Below are positions 1-13,800 of a stretch of 64,000 nt of DNA, piece by piece. A program made the position numbers and the translations under genes. The notes beneath the pieces are model-generated. The model did not search any database, had not been told where the DNA came from, and saw only the letters and a program-made list of their open reading frames with translations. The number at the start of each line of letters is the position of its first letter. The first letter of the stretch is position 1. The stretch comes from Sclerotiophoma versabilis (lineage: Eukaryota > Ascomycota > Dothideomycetes > Pleosporales > Didymellaceae). Location: positions 3,844,001 to 3,908,000 of the forward strand of contig JAAROD010000015.1 of assembly GCA_012274445.1 (NCBI GenBank), in the 5' to 3' direction.

Positions 1-241
1 TCTAGTATACTATAATAAGATCTCTTTTCTACTAGAAAAGTAGAAGAATTTTACTTACTAGCTATTAAGTACTTTTTTCTATTAGGCTTATAAGAAAGAA
101 ATAGTAATACTTATAGAAAAGAAGATATAAGTAGAAGTAGACTAATTAAGTACCTTAATAAGGCTCTACTACTTAAATAGGTCTTTACTTATAAACTAAA
201 CTAAAATAGATACTTTATTAAGTATAAGGCTTAGATCTATA

Positions 242-262
242 TAGGCTAGTAAATAGGTTTAG
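242..262 (+). repeat. hAT-MITE-like terminal sequence
   Basis: The sequence begins TAGGCTAGTAAATAGGTTTA, nearly the same as the inverted termini of the 402-bp hAT-type MITE at 56371-56772. I find only this one end, followed by a minisatellite, so the other end may be lost or diverged. Confidence 0.35.
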
Positions 263-310
263 AGTACCTAATATTAAATAGAAGTTAGGTTAGAGTTATA
301 TAGGCTATAG

Positions 311-450
311 GTATAGGTTAGGTTAGAGTACCTCTAGTAAAGGTATAGGTTAGGTTAGAGTAGCACTAGCGTAGGTAGAGGTTAGGTAGGGGTAGCACTA
401 GCGTAGGTAGAGATTAAGTTAGAGTAGTACTAGCATAGGTAGAGGTTAGG
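311..450. repeat. 32-bp degenerate minisatellite
   Basis: About four to five units of roughly 32 bp (311-342, 343-370, 371-402, 403-434 and a partial unit) share the core GTAGGTAGAGGTTAGG and end in AGCACTAGC. The units differ at RIP-type positions. They lie just inside the hAT-like end at 242. Confidence 0.6.
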
Positions 451-509
451 TTTAAATTACCTAGGTAGGTAGTACTATAATAAAGTACTATAATAACTAT
501 TTATAATAC

Positions 510-598
510 TAAATTTAGAGTGTATATATATATATACCTTTACTCTATTTTTAACTAGCTAGATTCTAGTTATTCTAAGTAGGCCTTCTTAGCTGTGT
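510..598 (+). repeat. Relative of the 86-bp TRIM terminal repeat
   Basis: An AGAGTGTATATATATA...TTTACTCTA core followed by TCTAAGTAGGCCTTCTTAGC and ending in TGTAATA resembles the terminal direct repeats of the small element at 59926-60403. It is longer in the middle and less RIPped, so it is probably a solo or diverged copy of the same repeat family. Confidence 0.4.
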
Positions 599-658
599 AA
601 TAATTCTAAAATTAAGATATACTAACTAAGCTTACTTAACCTCTACCTATACTAGTAC

Positions 659-971
659 TATAAGAAGCTAGCTACTAAGAGCTGTATATAAGTAGAAACT
701 AAATAAATTTAATACTTATCTACTAGTATAGAGTCTTATATATATATACTAGAAGGTAGAAGGTATATAGAACCTATTTATAGAGTTTATAATTCTCTAG
801 TAGCCTTTATAGTAGTAAGGTAGACTCTAGTTTAAAGAGTTTAGAAGGCCTATTATAAAGACAAAAATTACTAGAGTTCTACTAAGAACCTATAAAGCTA
901 GAGTATAATTAGCTAGAGTACTTAAGGCCTTCTATATACTAAAGCACTAGTCTAGAGCCTAGCCTATTATA
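659..971. mobile_element. 313-bp MITE, copy 1 (RIPped)
   Basis: This block matches 48585-48897 over its whole length with only RIP-type and a few other differences, and both copies are exactly 313 bp. The ends form imperfect inverted repeats (TATAAGAAGCTAGCT at the left; TATAATAGGCTAGGCT on the other strand at the right). A GTAC on both sides may be a target-site duplication. There is no coding capacity. The superfamily is not certain. Confidence 0.6.
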
Positions 972-2869
972 GTACCTTTCTACTATTTCTATATTTATAA
1001 ATAAACTTTTAGAGTAAAATAATAAACTAACTAGCTTAACCTTATATTCTCTACGTACCTATCTACTACTATTATACTTCTTTACTTATCTTTCTACTCT
1101 ACTTCTTCTATACTTTACCTTTACCTTATTTTACTATAGTAGGCCCTAGTAAGTATAAAGCTAGCTCTAGTACTAGTTCTATAAGTTATTATACTTATCT
1201 TTTTTATTATAGTACTTTTCTCTAGTAAAGTAGAAGCTTATAAGGCTATTTATAGCTTTATAGTAGTAGCTCTTTTACTCTAAAAAGTATCTATAATATA
1301 TAATACCTTTACTTAAATACCTACTAACTACTTATTTACTATAGCCTAGTAAGAAATTCTTACTCTATTTCTCTACTCTACTAAGCTATATTATTACTAA
1401 TTATAATTATAAGCTTTTTAGTAATATTAATTTTAATACTCTTACTACTACTATTAATAGTTCTAGTAATATAATAGATAATAAGCCTAAGCCTAAGAAC
1501 CTCTTTAGCTATGCCTAGTATACTCTTAACTACTAGCTCTATAATATTAATATAGATAAGTTAACTTATTCTAAGTATAAGTATAAGAAGTACTACTACT
1601 ATAGAGTAAGTTTTATAATTTCTTTATTCTTTAAGTATATTTTCTTCTATCTAGTTAGTTACTAATCTCTAAGTTCTATAGGCCTCTTATAAGACTTTTA
1701 AGTCTACTACTACTATTTACTATTTCTATAAGATCTAGCCTAATTCTAAGTACTATACTCTCTTTCTTACTAGCTTAGTATCTACTAAGAATAAGTACGC
1801 TCTTTATTACTACTAAAATTTAGTAATAATATAAAATCTTCTATCTTAGCCTAGTAATAAGCTTAGGTACTATACTAACCTCTTAGACTATAAGGCTAAG
1901 GTTAAAGAAGAGCTTAAGAATTCTAATAATATTCTTAGTATAACTTATAAAGGTATAGATTTATAGAAGTAGATATTAAAGAAGATATACTCTAACTATA
2001 AGGTTCTAGAAAAAATTCTTATTTAGAATAAGCTGCTTATAAGTTTCTTCTTAGAAATTATTATTTTTATTTTAGTCTAGCTAATATTTATAGCTTAACT
2101 CTCTATATAATATATTTATTATATAGTTTATAACTTAAAGTATACTTACCTAGGCCTATAATACTTCTAAGAATAATATTAGAAATAATACTACTACTAT
2201 CTATTCTATAGTTAGAGCTTAGAAGAAGAAAATTATAGAAGCTGCTAGAACTACTTAGGTTAAGAATTCCTCTAATAATAATTAGGAGATATATTCTATA
2301 AACTAGTTAGTATCTATTTCTAGTATTTTTAGTACTTTAGTATACTTTTATAATAGGTTTTCTTATTAGTATCTATATAGAAATAACTAATCTTTAGTAG
2401 TATAGTAAATAAAACTTTCTTTTCTTAGAATATTCTCTTTCTTCTAATTATATAGTTTCTTATTTTTTATATAGTATTTTCTTTTTAAGAGTTCTACCTC
2501 TTTATAGTAGCTATTTTATATAGTAGCTATATACTATTTTTTCTATCTAGAAGTATAGTATCTCTTACTAGAAGAGTCTACTAGAGAGTTCTAAGACGAA
2601 TTCTAAGAGTAGGTTTCCCTAAGTATTATAGCTTCTAGCTATTTCTATAATCTATCTATTTAGAGTAGATAACTTTTTATAGTTAGACCTTAGTTTCTAG
2701 GTTTTCTAAGTATAGCCTTACTATACTACTAGGTACTAATAGTTCTTACTATTTATTCTAGATAAGCATTCTCTTTAAATAGCTTTAACCTTCTATTCTT
2801 TAGTAGAAGAGCTATTATTACCTATAATTACTAGAAGGCCTAGTTATAGGTTATTATTTATCTATTCTT

Positions 2870-3500
2870 TTAGAAGGTTTTCTATATAGAGGTAGAGCCT
2901 ATTTATATAGAATACTAGGTAGATTCTTTTTTTAATATTAAGTTTTATATTATATAGAGAGATTATTTCTATTATAGTAAACTTTCTATTCTTCTAATCT
3001 AACTTCTAGCTAGCCTAATTATTAGAAAAGTAGTTTTCTAGTTTTAGCTAGACCTTATTACCTATATAGAGTTAAAGTACCTCTTTTTAGTATCTATTAG
3101 CTTAGAGTTTCTAGGCTTATTATACTTCTACTATCTTAAACTATATAAATTCTATAGTTTTAGTAAACTTTTATACTATTATAGCTACTACTTTTACTAA
3201 AGCTCTAGTATTCTAGTAGAGGTTTTTAGTAGTTAGGTCTAGGTCTTTCTATATAGTATCTATATTATACCTATACTAAATAAAGAAGAGACTAATACCT
3301 ATAGAACTTACTACTTATTTCTTAATAGTAATTTATACTGCTAGTACCTAGTATACCTAGTTATTCTAGGTTTAGTCTATATAGGCTTAGAAGTAGGCTT
3401 CTATAACTAAGTTTATATATTTAGTACTACTATCTATTTATAGGTAGAAGGCTATAGATAGTCTCTAAGTAATCTTTAATATCTAGTATATAGTTTTCTA
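2870..3500 (-). pseudogene. Ty3/gypsy polyprotein C-terminal relic (RIPped)
   Basis: Reading the minus strand in one frame gives a stop-riddled but coherent sequence. It has a basic 'RYRKE'-like stretch, then a (Q/I)GNKV-type turn, a K(K/Q)LD-type motif and a final ...VFYIN... segment. This is the usual order downstream of the integrase core in fungal Ty3/gypsy elements (known family layout). It is a different family from the intact element at 30261-37258. Stops are TAG/TAA at positions expected for CAG/CAA/TGG. The 5' part of pol may continue to the right of 3500, but I could not follow it. Confidence 0.5.
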
Positions 3501-4459
3501 GAAGGTACTTAAAAATTATAATCTTTAATTAAAAACTATAGTATCTAGTACTTAATAGTATATAACTATATAAAAGATAAATATATTAGAGACTATTTCT
3601 ATAGATATATCTAGAAAAGAAATTAGAATTATATTCTTTAAGAGTTAGTTAGTAATAACTATTAAATTATTATTCTCTATACTTTCTAGTAGGTTAGTAA
3701 TAAAGTTTATAGAGATTTTCTTCTATATATAACTTAGTAGTAGAAGTAGTTTTAATAGGCTTTATTTTAGTTCTCTTTAGAGTTTAGTTCTTTTATAGAT
3801 ATTATAGTTAGAAATATACTAGTAGAGTACTAAGAATATACCTAGCTAGAAGTATAATTAAAATAAAATAGTAAATATATTATCTTACTCTAGGTGCCCT
3901 ATTATAGGTAAGTAGTAGATATTATTTATAATTTATTTCTTTAGTACTTCTAAGTTAGGTACCTACTTTTTTTTTCTATAATACAGCCTACCTTTCTTAT
4001 CTAGTAATTATTCTACTAGAGAGACTTTTAAGTTAATTTATAAGAGAAACTTTTAAGCGCCTACTTATATAGCTTCTATTACTATTTAGTAGGTTTTATT
4101 TATTTAGGCAGTCTAAGTCTATAGTATCTTAAATATATTTATATTATTATAAAAGCTTCTATTATATATATATATAGAAGTTTATTTATTAGTAGTTACT
4201 TAGTTTTATTTTTTAGTAGGTATAGCTGTAGTTTTCTTATTCTACTCCTATAGTATTAGTACTAGCCTTTATTATCTTTATAAATAAGTAGTAACTAAGT
4301 AGCTATATATTATTAGTTAGGCTAGTTAAAGAGAGTTAGTATTTTAGAAGTAGGTAGTAAAAGATACTATAGCTTCTACTTCCTCTTCTTCTATATATAT
4401 TAGGTTTTTAGATTCTTAATAGTAATCTGCGCTAAGCTAGTACGTATATACTAATTAGT

Positions 4460-4795
4460 AGCTATAAATCTAGCTAATAATCTATTAATTAAGACTAATA
4501 ATCTATTTATTAAAACTAATAATTCTCTAATTTAGACTAATAATTCTATAATATAACTAATAATTCTCTAATTAAGACTAATAATTCTATAATATAACTA
4601 ATAATCCTCTACTATAAACTAAGAATTTACTAATTAAGGCTAATAATCCTCTACTATAAAATAAAAATCTATTAATTAAAGACTAATAATTCTCTACTAT
4701 AAACTAAGAATTTAATAATTAAGACTAATAATCTATATATTAATTAAGCTAATAATCCTATTTCTACCTACTATATAGGTTAAAAATCTATTATT
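4460..4795. repeat. Degenerate AT-rich tandem repeat
   Basis: An imperfect array of about 20-bp units built on ACTAATAATTCTCTAATTAA and ACTAATAATCTATTAATTAA. It marks the transition from saturated to milder RIP. Confidence 0.55.
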
Positions 4796-4817
4796 AAACT
4801 AAAGGGCCTCTTATATA

Positions 4818-4866
4818 ATTCTAGGTTTATCTTTCTTAAAAGCTAGAATTACCTACTTTCTCTCCT
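4818..4866 (+). repeat. Palindrome plus pyrimidine-tract module, copy 1
   Basis: AATTCTAGG, an AT-rich spacer, then GCTAGAATTACC followed by a T/C tract (TTTCTCTCCTCTTTC). It is a member of the module that recurs between the relic genes to the right. Confidence 0.5.
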
Positions 4867-5092
4867 CTTTCTACCTTATTCTGTATAAATAACGTTAACA
4901 CACTAGATAGTATACTATATTATAAGCTATTATATAAACCTATAATACTATTATATAATATATTATTATTATATATTCTTCTTATAAAGATTTTTTTTAT
5001 TTTAATTTAAATTTATTTATTATTATAACTAAGACTATGCTCTCCTGTAAATACAGCAGAGCAGCTAGGCAGATTCTAACTTCTTCTTTTAT

Positions 5093-5121
5093 AAAACCTA
5101 GAATTACACTACTCTCTACTA
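5093..5121 (+). repeat. Palindrome/pyrimidine module, copy 2 (half)
   Basis: Only the right half is clear: AAAACCTAGAATTACACTAC followed by TCTCTACT. The left arm is missing or mutated. Confidence 0.4.
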
Positions 5122-5787
5122 TATTAATATATAGAAAGTAAGTAAAAGAAAACTCTTATAATAATATATTCTACCTATATACTAGCTTACTACACGTAAT
5201 TGTTTACCTTATTAATTATTATTTTATTACTGTAACTACACAAAAAAATATCTATATAAACAATTCTTTTCTTTAGCTCTACCTTAATCTCCTACATCCC
5301 TAACCTACTAAAATAACTTAACCTACTATAAATACAACTACGCTATAACTATAAACATTAATATACTTCTTAACACCTATTACGTATAAGATTTTATATC
5401 CTTCTCTAACTAGTAACTTATACTCCTCTTTACTATACAGAGGAAAGAGACTAGCAAGTATAATTAATAAAATAATATAATTATAAAGATTAACGTTATA
5501 TAGTTTAGTAAGGCCTCTTTTCTATTATCTTTAACAGATACAGTAATTATTTATATATAAGAGGAGAACTAGCTCTTATTATATATAATGCAGCTAAGTA
5601 TAAGCCTAGAGAGGCAGTAATTTTCTAAGATTTTATTAAGCTCTCTACTAACAAAACCCTACTTAACATGTATAATAAAGTTAAATAGGAAATTAGTAAT
5701 TATAATCTTTAACACATATTACTATTAATCTAATAATATACAGCCTAATAAGATATCTATTACTATATTACTAATAAGTTTATACAA

Positions 5788-6204
5788 AACAAGGAAGAGG
5801 CTAAAAAGATTAAAGCTAAGAAGTCTTATAAATATAAAGCTAAGGAGCGTTTCTATATATAGAGAGCGTTAATCAGTATATAAGCTAACGCTTCTTATAA
5901 GGTAGATGCTAACCTGTCTAATTAAGATTAAGACTAGTACCTCTAGACTAAATAGCTTGGTTATATCCCTATAGAAGAAGAAGAAGAGGCTTTTACTAAG
6001 TTTATTAAATATAATAATAAGTCTAGGTATTATAAATTCTAAGTGCAGACTAAGGCGTACTACTACGCTATAGATAAATTTAAGAAGGATTATAACTTAT
6101 AATAGATTTATTTATTTATCTAGTCTATTATAATAGCTAAGAAGGACCGTCTACATAACTAAATTACTAATTCTCTTTCTATTCTTAATATAGTTCTAAC
6201 TTAA
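5788..6204 (+). pseudogene. Unrecognised Lys/Glu-rich coding relic
   Basis: A single + strand frame over about 415 bp reads as a charged, Lys-rich protein with an acidic run near 5980, interrupted only by TAG/TAA at positions expected for mutated CAG/CAA/TGG. Coding-like amino-acid composition and frame consistency are the evidence. I do not recognise the family, and the frame upstream and downstream is unclear. Confidence 0.35.
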
Positions 6205-9200
6205 GTATAACATAAAACTACTATTATACCTATTTATAGGAATTCTATAACATACAGTACACCCTAAGTATAAGAGGCTGTAATCTAGGCTACTTTACTC
6301 TTTATACAGTACTAAATAGCTTTATATACTATATACTAGTATTATATAAGAGTGTTCTGCTACTATTTTAACTTAGACTTATAGTAGACTATTTCCTCTA
6401 ATATATATCCTACGCAGTAGAAGGCTAGTTATTATATACGTAAATTTATAAGGTGCTGTATATCTTATAGAGTATAATAATTAAGTTTAGTATCTAAGGC
6501 AGAGTAGGTGCCTATAGGAAGCCTAAATTAATTACCCTTGCTAGTAGAGTAATAGTTAATTATAGTAAGTTATACTTACTTAGCAGCCTCCTTAGCCTGC
6601 TCTCTAGAATTAAGCTATATAGTCTCTAGGCAGAGCTAGGTTGCTATAACAACTACTTTATCCTGTATAAGAGTAAGGACGCAGTATAGCTCTAAGTAAA
6701 CAAGAGCACTAGAAGCTTCTGTATAACTAGAGTTAACTTAAGATTATACTAGTACGTTAGCCTAATTAGCTAGTAGCTTATTACTAATATATTACGCATT
6801 TATATCTATAATAATATAACTATTAGAAGAAAGTAGTTTGCAGAGGTTATATATTACTAATATTTAAGTATAAAGTAGAATAGTATAGAAGACAAATACA
6901 GCAAAAATATAATTATAAGTCTTTAGCGTGTTAGGCAGGGCCTAGATACTCTAGACAAAATTATTAGTAATAATATTAGCGTGTAATTAGTGCAACTAAT
7001 TAAGTATAGTTCTATTAGAGTAGATCTTAAGGCTACTCTAGGTAACATTATAATAGAAGTTATTATTAAGCAGTTCTTTAACAGCATTAATACTAACATA
7101 AGTACTAGCACTAATAACTAACTTCGCATAGAAAAGAAGGTAGCTACTAGCTGTACCTACCTTAAGCATACTATTACTAGAGCTTAGGGCAGCTAGCTTA
7201 AGGGTAAGGTTGCTATTAGGCTGCAGAATAATATTAATGCTATTATACTCTTAGACTATAGGAGTATAGGTAGTAGTAATTTCTTTAATAGTGCGTAAGA
7301 AAACTATAGTAGAGACTATAGTAATAAAATTACTACGTAAGGCAAAGTTGTATAAAGTAAGATAAAGCTTTCTCTAAGTAGTATAGGTACTTTAGGTAGA
7401 GAATAGCAAAGTAGGTTAAGTTAATATATAGCTAGATTAAATGTAGATAAGAAGTAGTAAGAGAAGATAAGAAACAGAAATAGAATGTTTAAATAGAGAA
7501 AGTATAACAATAATAAAGTAAACTAATAATAAAATAATAGTAAAAGATAATATAATTAATAGTAAAAACAAATTTTAGCATATAATAAAAGATAATCAAT
7601 TGTCTATAAACTCTATAACTACTAAAAATTATAAATAAACCTTAAGAAATAAATTATATAGAGTAATAAGAGTAATAAGATATATTTTATCTATATATTA
7701 ATTAGAAGTTTTAGTGTTAAGTAAAGTAGAAGAGATTATAACACTACTACTCTTACTATCTAAAATCTCCTAAATATTATGCTCTAAATTACTTTACAGA
7801 GATAATACTAACTCTAGGTTATAATCTTATAACTCTAGGTTAGTTATTTGCTTAAGATATAACTTAGCAGGAGAGTAGCTGTCTGTTATGCAAGAAGTAT
7901 ATAAGCTTTTAATCTTATTATACCTAGCAAAGACACCTTTATTACACTCTATAATTATTTTAACCTAGTCTGCAAACTTCCCTATTAGCAAAGAACGTTT
8001 AATAAAAGAGTTAGTAATAGCACTTCTTAGTAGAAGTGTAAATATACTAACACTAAACCTTTTATATAACATAAACTAGCATTTACTATAGTCTAACTAA
8101 TAGCAAAACTCTTTCTATTATGCAGTATAATACTCTTTTATAGCAGGGGATCTATTAGATTATATATATATAGTAGTAAATAGCTGTTCCCTAGTAATAG
8201 TAGCAAAACTATAACTATAACTATACTAAGGTACTGTATAAGTGCGCAGTTAGCACTTAAGAGTATTATACTCGTTATACATTACTACTATAATCTAATA
8301 ATGTTTTATATTACTAATAATACTAACAGTATAGTTTATTTGCGCAGCTAAGAAAAGATTTCTAAAACCTCTTACTTCTAGTTAACTAAATCTAGTACTA
8401 GATTAACTTTAAGAGAGATCTAACAGAGTTTAAGAGATAGTATTATTATACGCAACTACTAGAGAGCTACCCTAGGATATATTAAATTAAGGCAAGAATT
8501 TAGTAAGCTGTAGATGCGCTTTAGGTAGCTTTGCCTGCTAGACTTTTAACACTGCTCTCTAATCTAGAATATAATCTCTAGTTACTACAGCAGCTGCTTT
8601 TATAATTATATTTTATATAACTTTATTATTAACACTAGATAGCTATATTAAGAAAGTCTTATATTATTATTACTTGTTAGTTAAGCCTACTTATCCCTTT
8701 CTTTTTAACTCTTTTACTTGTGTGTTATATCTATAAGTTGTATTAGTCTTCTACCTCTTTGCTCTCTTCTTACTAGTTCTTTTATTACTATCTCTAGTAC
8801 TATCTCTACTATTACTGTCTTCTACTTTAGACAACTCTTCTTTATACACCTTTATAATAATATAAATTAACCTTTACTTATATATATATTAATAAATTTA
8901 GCGCAAGGCTTATTTAGGAGATAGTATAATAAAAGCCTACAGTTATTTACTAGAACTTAAAACTATACTAAAAATTAAAGAATTAGAACCTATTTAACTA
9001 GAGATATTGTAAATAAACTTAAGGTTATTAGGATTTCTATCTAACTTATCTAGCGCAAGATGTAGCGAATATGCTGCTATTATATAATAAAGGTAAATAA
9101 GAATAGAGTTAAATAAAGCTGCAGGCTCTATTCTTAGCAGCTCTATAAGCAGGTCTAATATATAACTAGTATAACCTTTATCTATTCCGGTCTGTGCACA

Positions 9201-10859
9201 TAACTACAAGTTAATTCTACCTTTATATAGGTTAAAATTAAATCTAACTAATATATATTATACTACTATGTTAAAACCTAAATTTATTATATATAATGCT
9301 ACACATTAATTTATTACATACAGCCTTTATTAATACGCTTTGCTTCTAAGCATAGTCCTACCTTACTTTAATAATTACCTAAACTATTAATATAGTATTG
9401 GAAAACACAAACGCAAATTAATATAAAAGGAAATTATAACTCTATAATTAAGTTATACTGTAAAGACAGAATACTCTAATTTTATTATAGATAATATTAC
9501 TACTATTAATATTATCCTAAGCCTTAAACTCTTTAAGAATTCCTACTAGTATAACTACTATAATATAATTAAAACTAGCCTAACAGCTATAAAGAATTTA
9601 AAAGTACACTTATAGAAGATGTATAATACTAGAGCTATATAAGAAACTATAAGTAACTAGTATAAGATGCACATATTAGTAGTTAATAGCTAATGCTTCT
9701 TTATAGCTATTCTATTATAATTCCTTAATCTTAGAGTTACGCGCTTATTTACTATAAACCTAGATTCTAAAGATTTATAGTTAACCCTATTGCAAAACGC
9801 AACTATACTTCTAATAGAACTACACTTAACTATAAATATATTAACTACTAATATAACCAACCTAACAGCCTCTCTATTAAAGTAGAATTATAAAGATAAT
9901 AGTAGAGGACTATAAAGCCTATAGGCCTAACTAGCGTTAGCTATAAAATAGGCTAAGGAAGATTAATATTAGCGTCTAGATATAGTTACTAAGACTCCTT
10001 CTTTATATACTAACCCTTAGCTTATCTATATAAGATTTCTCTACATTCTGTCTAGTTTCTTATTATAGAAGAAAGTAATAGCTTTAATATAGATACTAAA
10101 GAAATATAAAGAATAATAACTATACTTCTTATACTATAGTATAAAGCATAGTTAGAATATAGTAGAATACTATAGTAGAAACATTATACTATATACGCAT
10201 TGCTGTTATGCAAGAGCATCTAAAGGACGTACTACTCTTCTTTCTTAATATTTATTAAAACCTAGACCTATAGCATGCTATTACCTTATAAAAGATATTT
10301 ATATTCTTTACCTAGGTTATGTCTAGAGATTTACTAATCTAAAGAATAATACACCTTACCTCTAGTTAATAGCATGCATAGACTGTAATTTATAAATATA
10401 TTTATAATAACACTAGAGAATTTCTAATAGTAGACTGTAAATATAATTAAACCTTCCTATCTAATTTAGAGTAACTATGCTACAACTTTTAAATTTCTCT
10501 TCTTAAATAAACAACCTAGACAGATAATACTAAACTATTATCCTACTCTTTATAGTAGTCCTTGCTCTAAATATATAAGGCACTAGATTTTAAGAAGTAT
10601 ATAATTTTACTATAGACATTTCTACACTAAAGAAGTTTATAAGACTATCTATAATCTAAGTATACTAAAGTAAGTTTAGAAAACTAATAGATACTACAGA
10701 CTCTATACATATAAGTATAGAAGACGTAGTAATATTAGAAGAGGCTTAATAGATATAGGAAATCGAAGATGTATAAGAACTGTATTATACTACAGAGTCT
10801 AAAAACCGGGATATTATAGATTACTTTAACTAATAGGTTTAGAATTACCTTACTACTTA
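6205..10859. other. Moderately RIPped DNA, mostly unassigned
   Basis: CpA and CpG survive here much more often than in 1-4800. Several stretches look coding on the + strand but I could not assign them. A stretch around 10202-10700 reads coherently in a frame one base off the helicase frame that follows. It contains a Cys-containing segment and could be the N-terminal part of that helicase gene, joined through an indel or an intron. A polypyrimidine-rich stretch lies at about 8690-8830. No intact gene is present. Confidence 0.5.
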
Positions 10860-13800
10860 ATACCTAACTACTATAAATTAGTTAATTACTACTACACGCT
10901 ATACTAGTTAATTTTAATATAGAGAAAACCTAGACGCGTTTATATATTAGAGTAGAGATAATATTACTATTTACTCTATTAGAACATTATTATTATAGTT
11001 CTAAAGCGCAGTATAGAATGAATATACAGTTGCGTTTAAACTTCTATAGTAGTTATACTTTATTAACAGCCCTACTAAGCTACCTAAGATTCTATAGGAC
11101 ACTATAAATAAATAAGCTACCTAATCTATAGTAGGCTACAGTGCATTTACACCTTTATCTCCTTAATTATTAGAATATAAGAATTTTATTTCTAGTTAAC
11201 TTATAACTACTCTATAGAAATAGACTTATAAAGACTATACTATTACTAATCTATAAGATATTAGACAGATTATAGTATATAGTAAACTTATTTAAAAGTT
11301 CCTAGAATATTTACTGTGTCTAGCCTACTTTATAAGCAGCTAGCCTGCTAAAGGCACTAAGATCCTAAGCATCTAATATAAGAACATAGTTGCTAATAGC
11401 ATTTACAACCTATTTCTATTTAATAGTCTTATAGCTATTATTCTACACTACTATAAAGGCTTTAACTATAATAAGACACTAAAAATAGTATATTAATTTC
11501 TTCCTTATAAGATTAGGTTACTACTTGTATAGTATATATAGTTAATTTAACTATTCTACACTATATTATAATATTAACTTACTACTTCCTACTAAGACTA
11601 TTACTATAAACTTGCAACTAGTAGCTTCCTTTAGCTAGATATAGATAGAATTTAACATAAGACATTATAACTACTAAGTAAGGTCCTATCTTAAGCTACT
11701 ATGCAATAGATAGGTTAAGAGATTAACATTAGCACTATGCAACACTTAATTATTACGTTTAGCAGAAAGATTAGCATTTATAATAGCAAACTGCAGACTC
11801 TATCTTAAGAAGAAATAGATAATATTATTAACAAAGCTAAGGCAGAAGCTATAGAGATACAGGCTAGATATTTACTAGAGACTGCCTATAGCATATACGC
11901 ACTTAACATCTCTTAAGTATTTACTAGAAAATAAAACATAGCTACTATATATTTTAAGATATTAAGTTAATAGTATAAAGTATTAGGCTTCTATATAGAC
12001 TACACTACAGACCCTTTATATATAGTATTATCTACTATTTTATATAACCTACTTAAAGACAGGATAGGTATAAATTACTTAGCACTGTTATAAGAAAATT
12101 TTAGCTCTACTGCTTAATTCTGCGGTAAATAAAAAGAAGCCCTAGATACTATTATAATAGGATTAACAACTATTACCTACATAGCTAGCACTAGATCTAG
12201 TAAAAGTCTATTATTTCTACTACTAGCTTGTTTTCTAAACTACAGCTAGACTATTATTATTACACCTCTAGCAGCACTGCGTATTAATATTATAACTTGT
12301 TGCAAAGTATTATAAATTAGAACTACAGTATAGAAACAAGGACATTATAACAAGACAGCCTCTATTATACTAGTAATACTAGAAAGCCTTAGCTAAGACA
12401 GCTTTATATAGTTTATAAGTAGAATAAACTTACTAGAGTATCTAGAATATATAGTAGTAGATAAATTCTACTATATACTGCAATCCTACTATATATTTAG
12501 ACTATATCTAAAAAACCTCTAAATTCTAGTAAAATATAGATTGCAAGTAATATTATTATCTGCTACTATACTATAAGAAGAAGAAGAAAACGCGTACCGG
12601 CTTATAGGACTGTCTAGGTTAGTTAACATGTTTTATAAATTAACAGTGTGCAGCAATATTTACTACTAAGTGCATTATCTACCTAATAGAGGGCCTATAA
12701 CTATAGGTTAAATAGCTAAATATATATAAATAGAGCACTAGAAACTAAAGAAGATCTTAGTGTATATTAACACCTAATCTACAGCAGAAACCTTAGCATA
12801 TATATTAAACTATAGATATATTTATAGTAATATAGACAACAGTAAAAAGATAAGACAGTAAACCGAATTTATGTCCGCGTTAGATAGCGTATTTATTACT
12901 ACTAGTATATTTTCTATAGGTATTTATATTCTATTTTTACTAGCAGTATTTTAATTTAGTAAGCCTAACTATATTATTATATAGATATAAGAAAGTAGAA
13001 GAGCAGGCTATAATAGGACCCCCTATATAGCTAGGCTTATTATCTTATTATTATTATTAAATGTCTATTTTAACAAAGCAAATATAAAAGCATAGTCTAT
13101 TATTATAGTATTTATCTAAGATAACAACAGAGATCTAGTCTATTAAAGGAGAATACTTAACTAGTACTTTAATAACAAACTTAACTGTATAATATGCACG
13201 TTATTAGAAGCTGTATGTAACATTTACCTAATGTGCTTTTATCTACCTATAACACCTATATTATTATATATTATAATTACACATATAATAGTATTATAAA
13301 TTTTATCTAGTCCCCTCTACTTAGCCTATATAAGAACTATAAGAGAATCTACTATTAATATTATAACACCTATAAGGAACACTAGCCTATTTGTTTACAC
13401 AACTATATATTTAATACTAAGAGCTATTATATTAGAAAAGTTCTATAATAATATACTATTAAGAGAACTATTTAACTCTAGTAACTTGCTGTCTACACTA
13501 ATAACTTATCTAAGGTAAAATAAACACCCTTTAGACTTATTAGGTACGTTTCTAAAATAAAGGCAGTAATATGCTAATAATATTTAGATATTAACTATAG
13601 AGTAACCGAGTATAGATTACCTATTACTAAATATAAAATAGCAAGGTAACAGAGACAGCTTAATTTTAACTTAAGTAATCTAAGTAAATAAAAGACTATA
13701 TAAGCATAACTATTTCTATCTAAGATTCTAGCTACGTAATAGTTCTAGGCAACCTACTGTGTAATATATTTTACTAATAGAGAGGTATTTAATTACATTT

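Larger units (their letters stand above)
1..4800. other. Saturated RIP AT-isochore
   Basis: CpA, TpG and CpG are almost absent over long runs; C is followed by T or C and G is preceded by A or G. This is the end state of CpA-to-TpA mutation on both strands, the mark of RIP in filamentous ascomycetes. No intact gene is possible here. Recognisable relics inside are listed separately. About 971-2870 contains coding-like relics (for example 1340-2330, + strand, rich in Lys/Tyr codons) that I cannot assign, and 3501-4460 has nothing I recognise. Confidence 0.85.

Noticed and set aside
6923..7111. Short open minus-strand frame in RIPped DNA
   Set aside because: Low-complexity Leu/Ile composition and no support; likely chance in AT-rich DNA.
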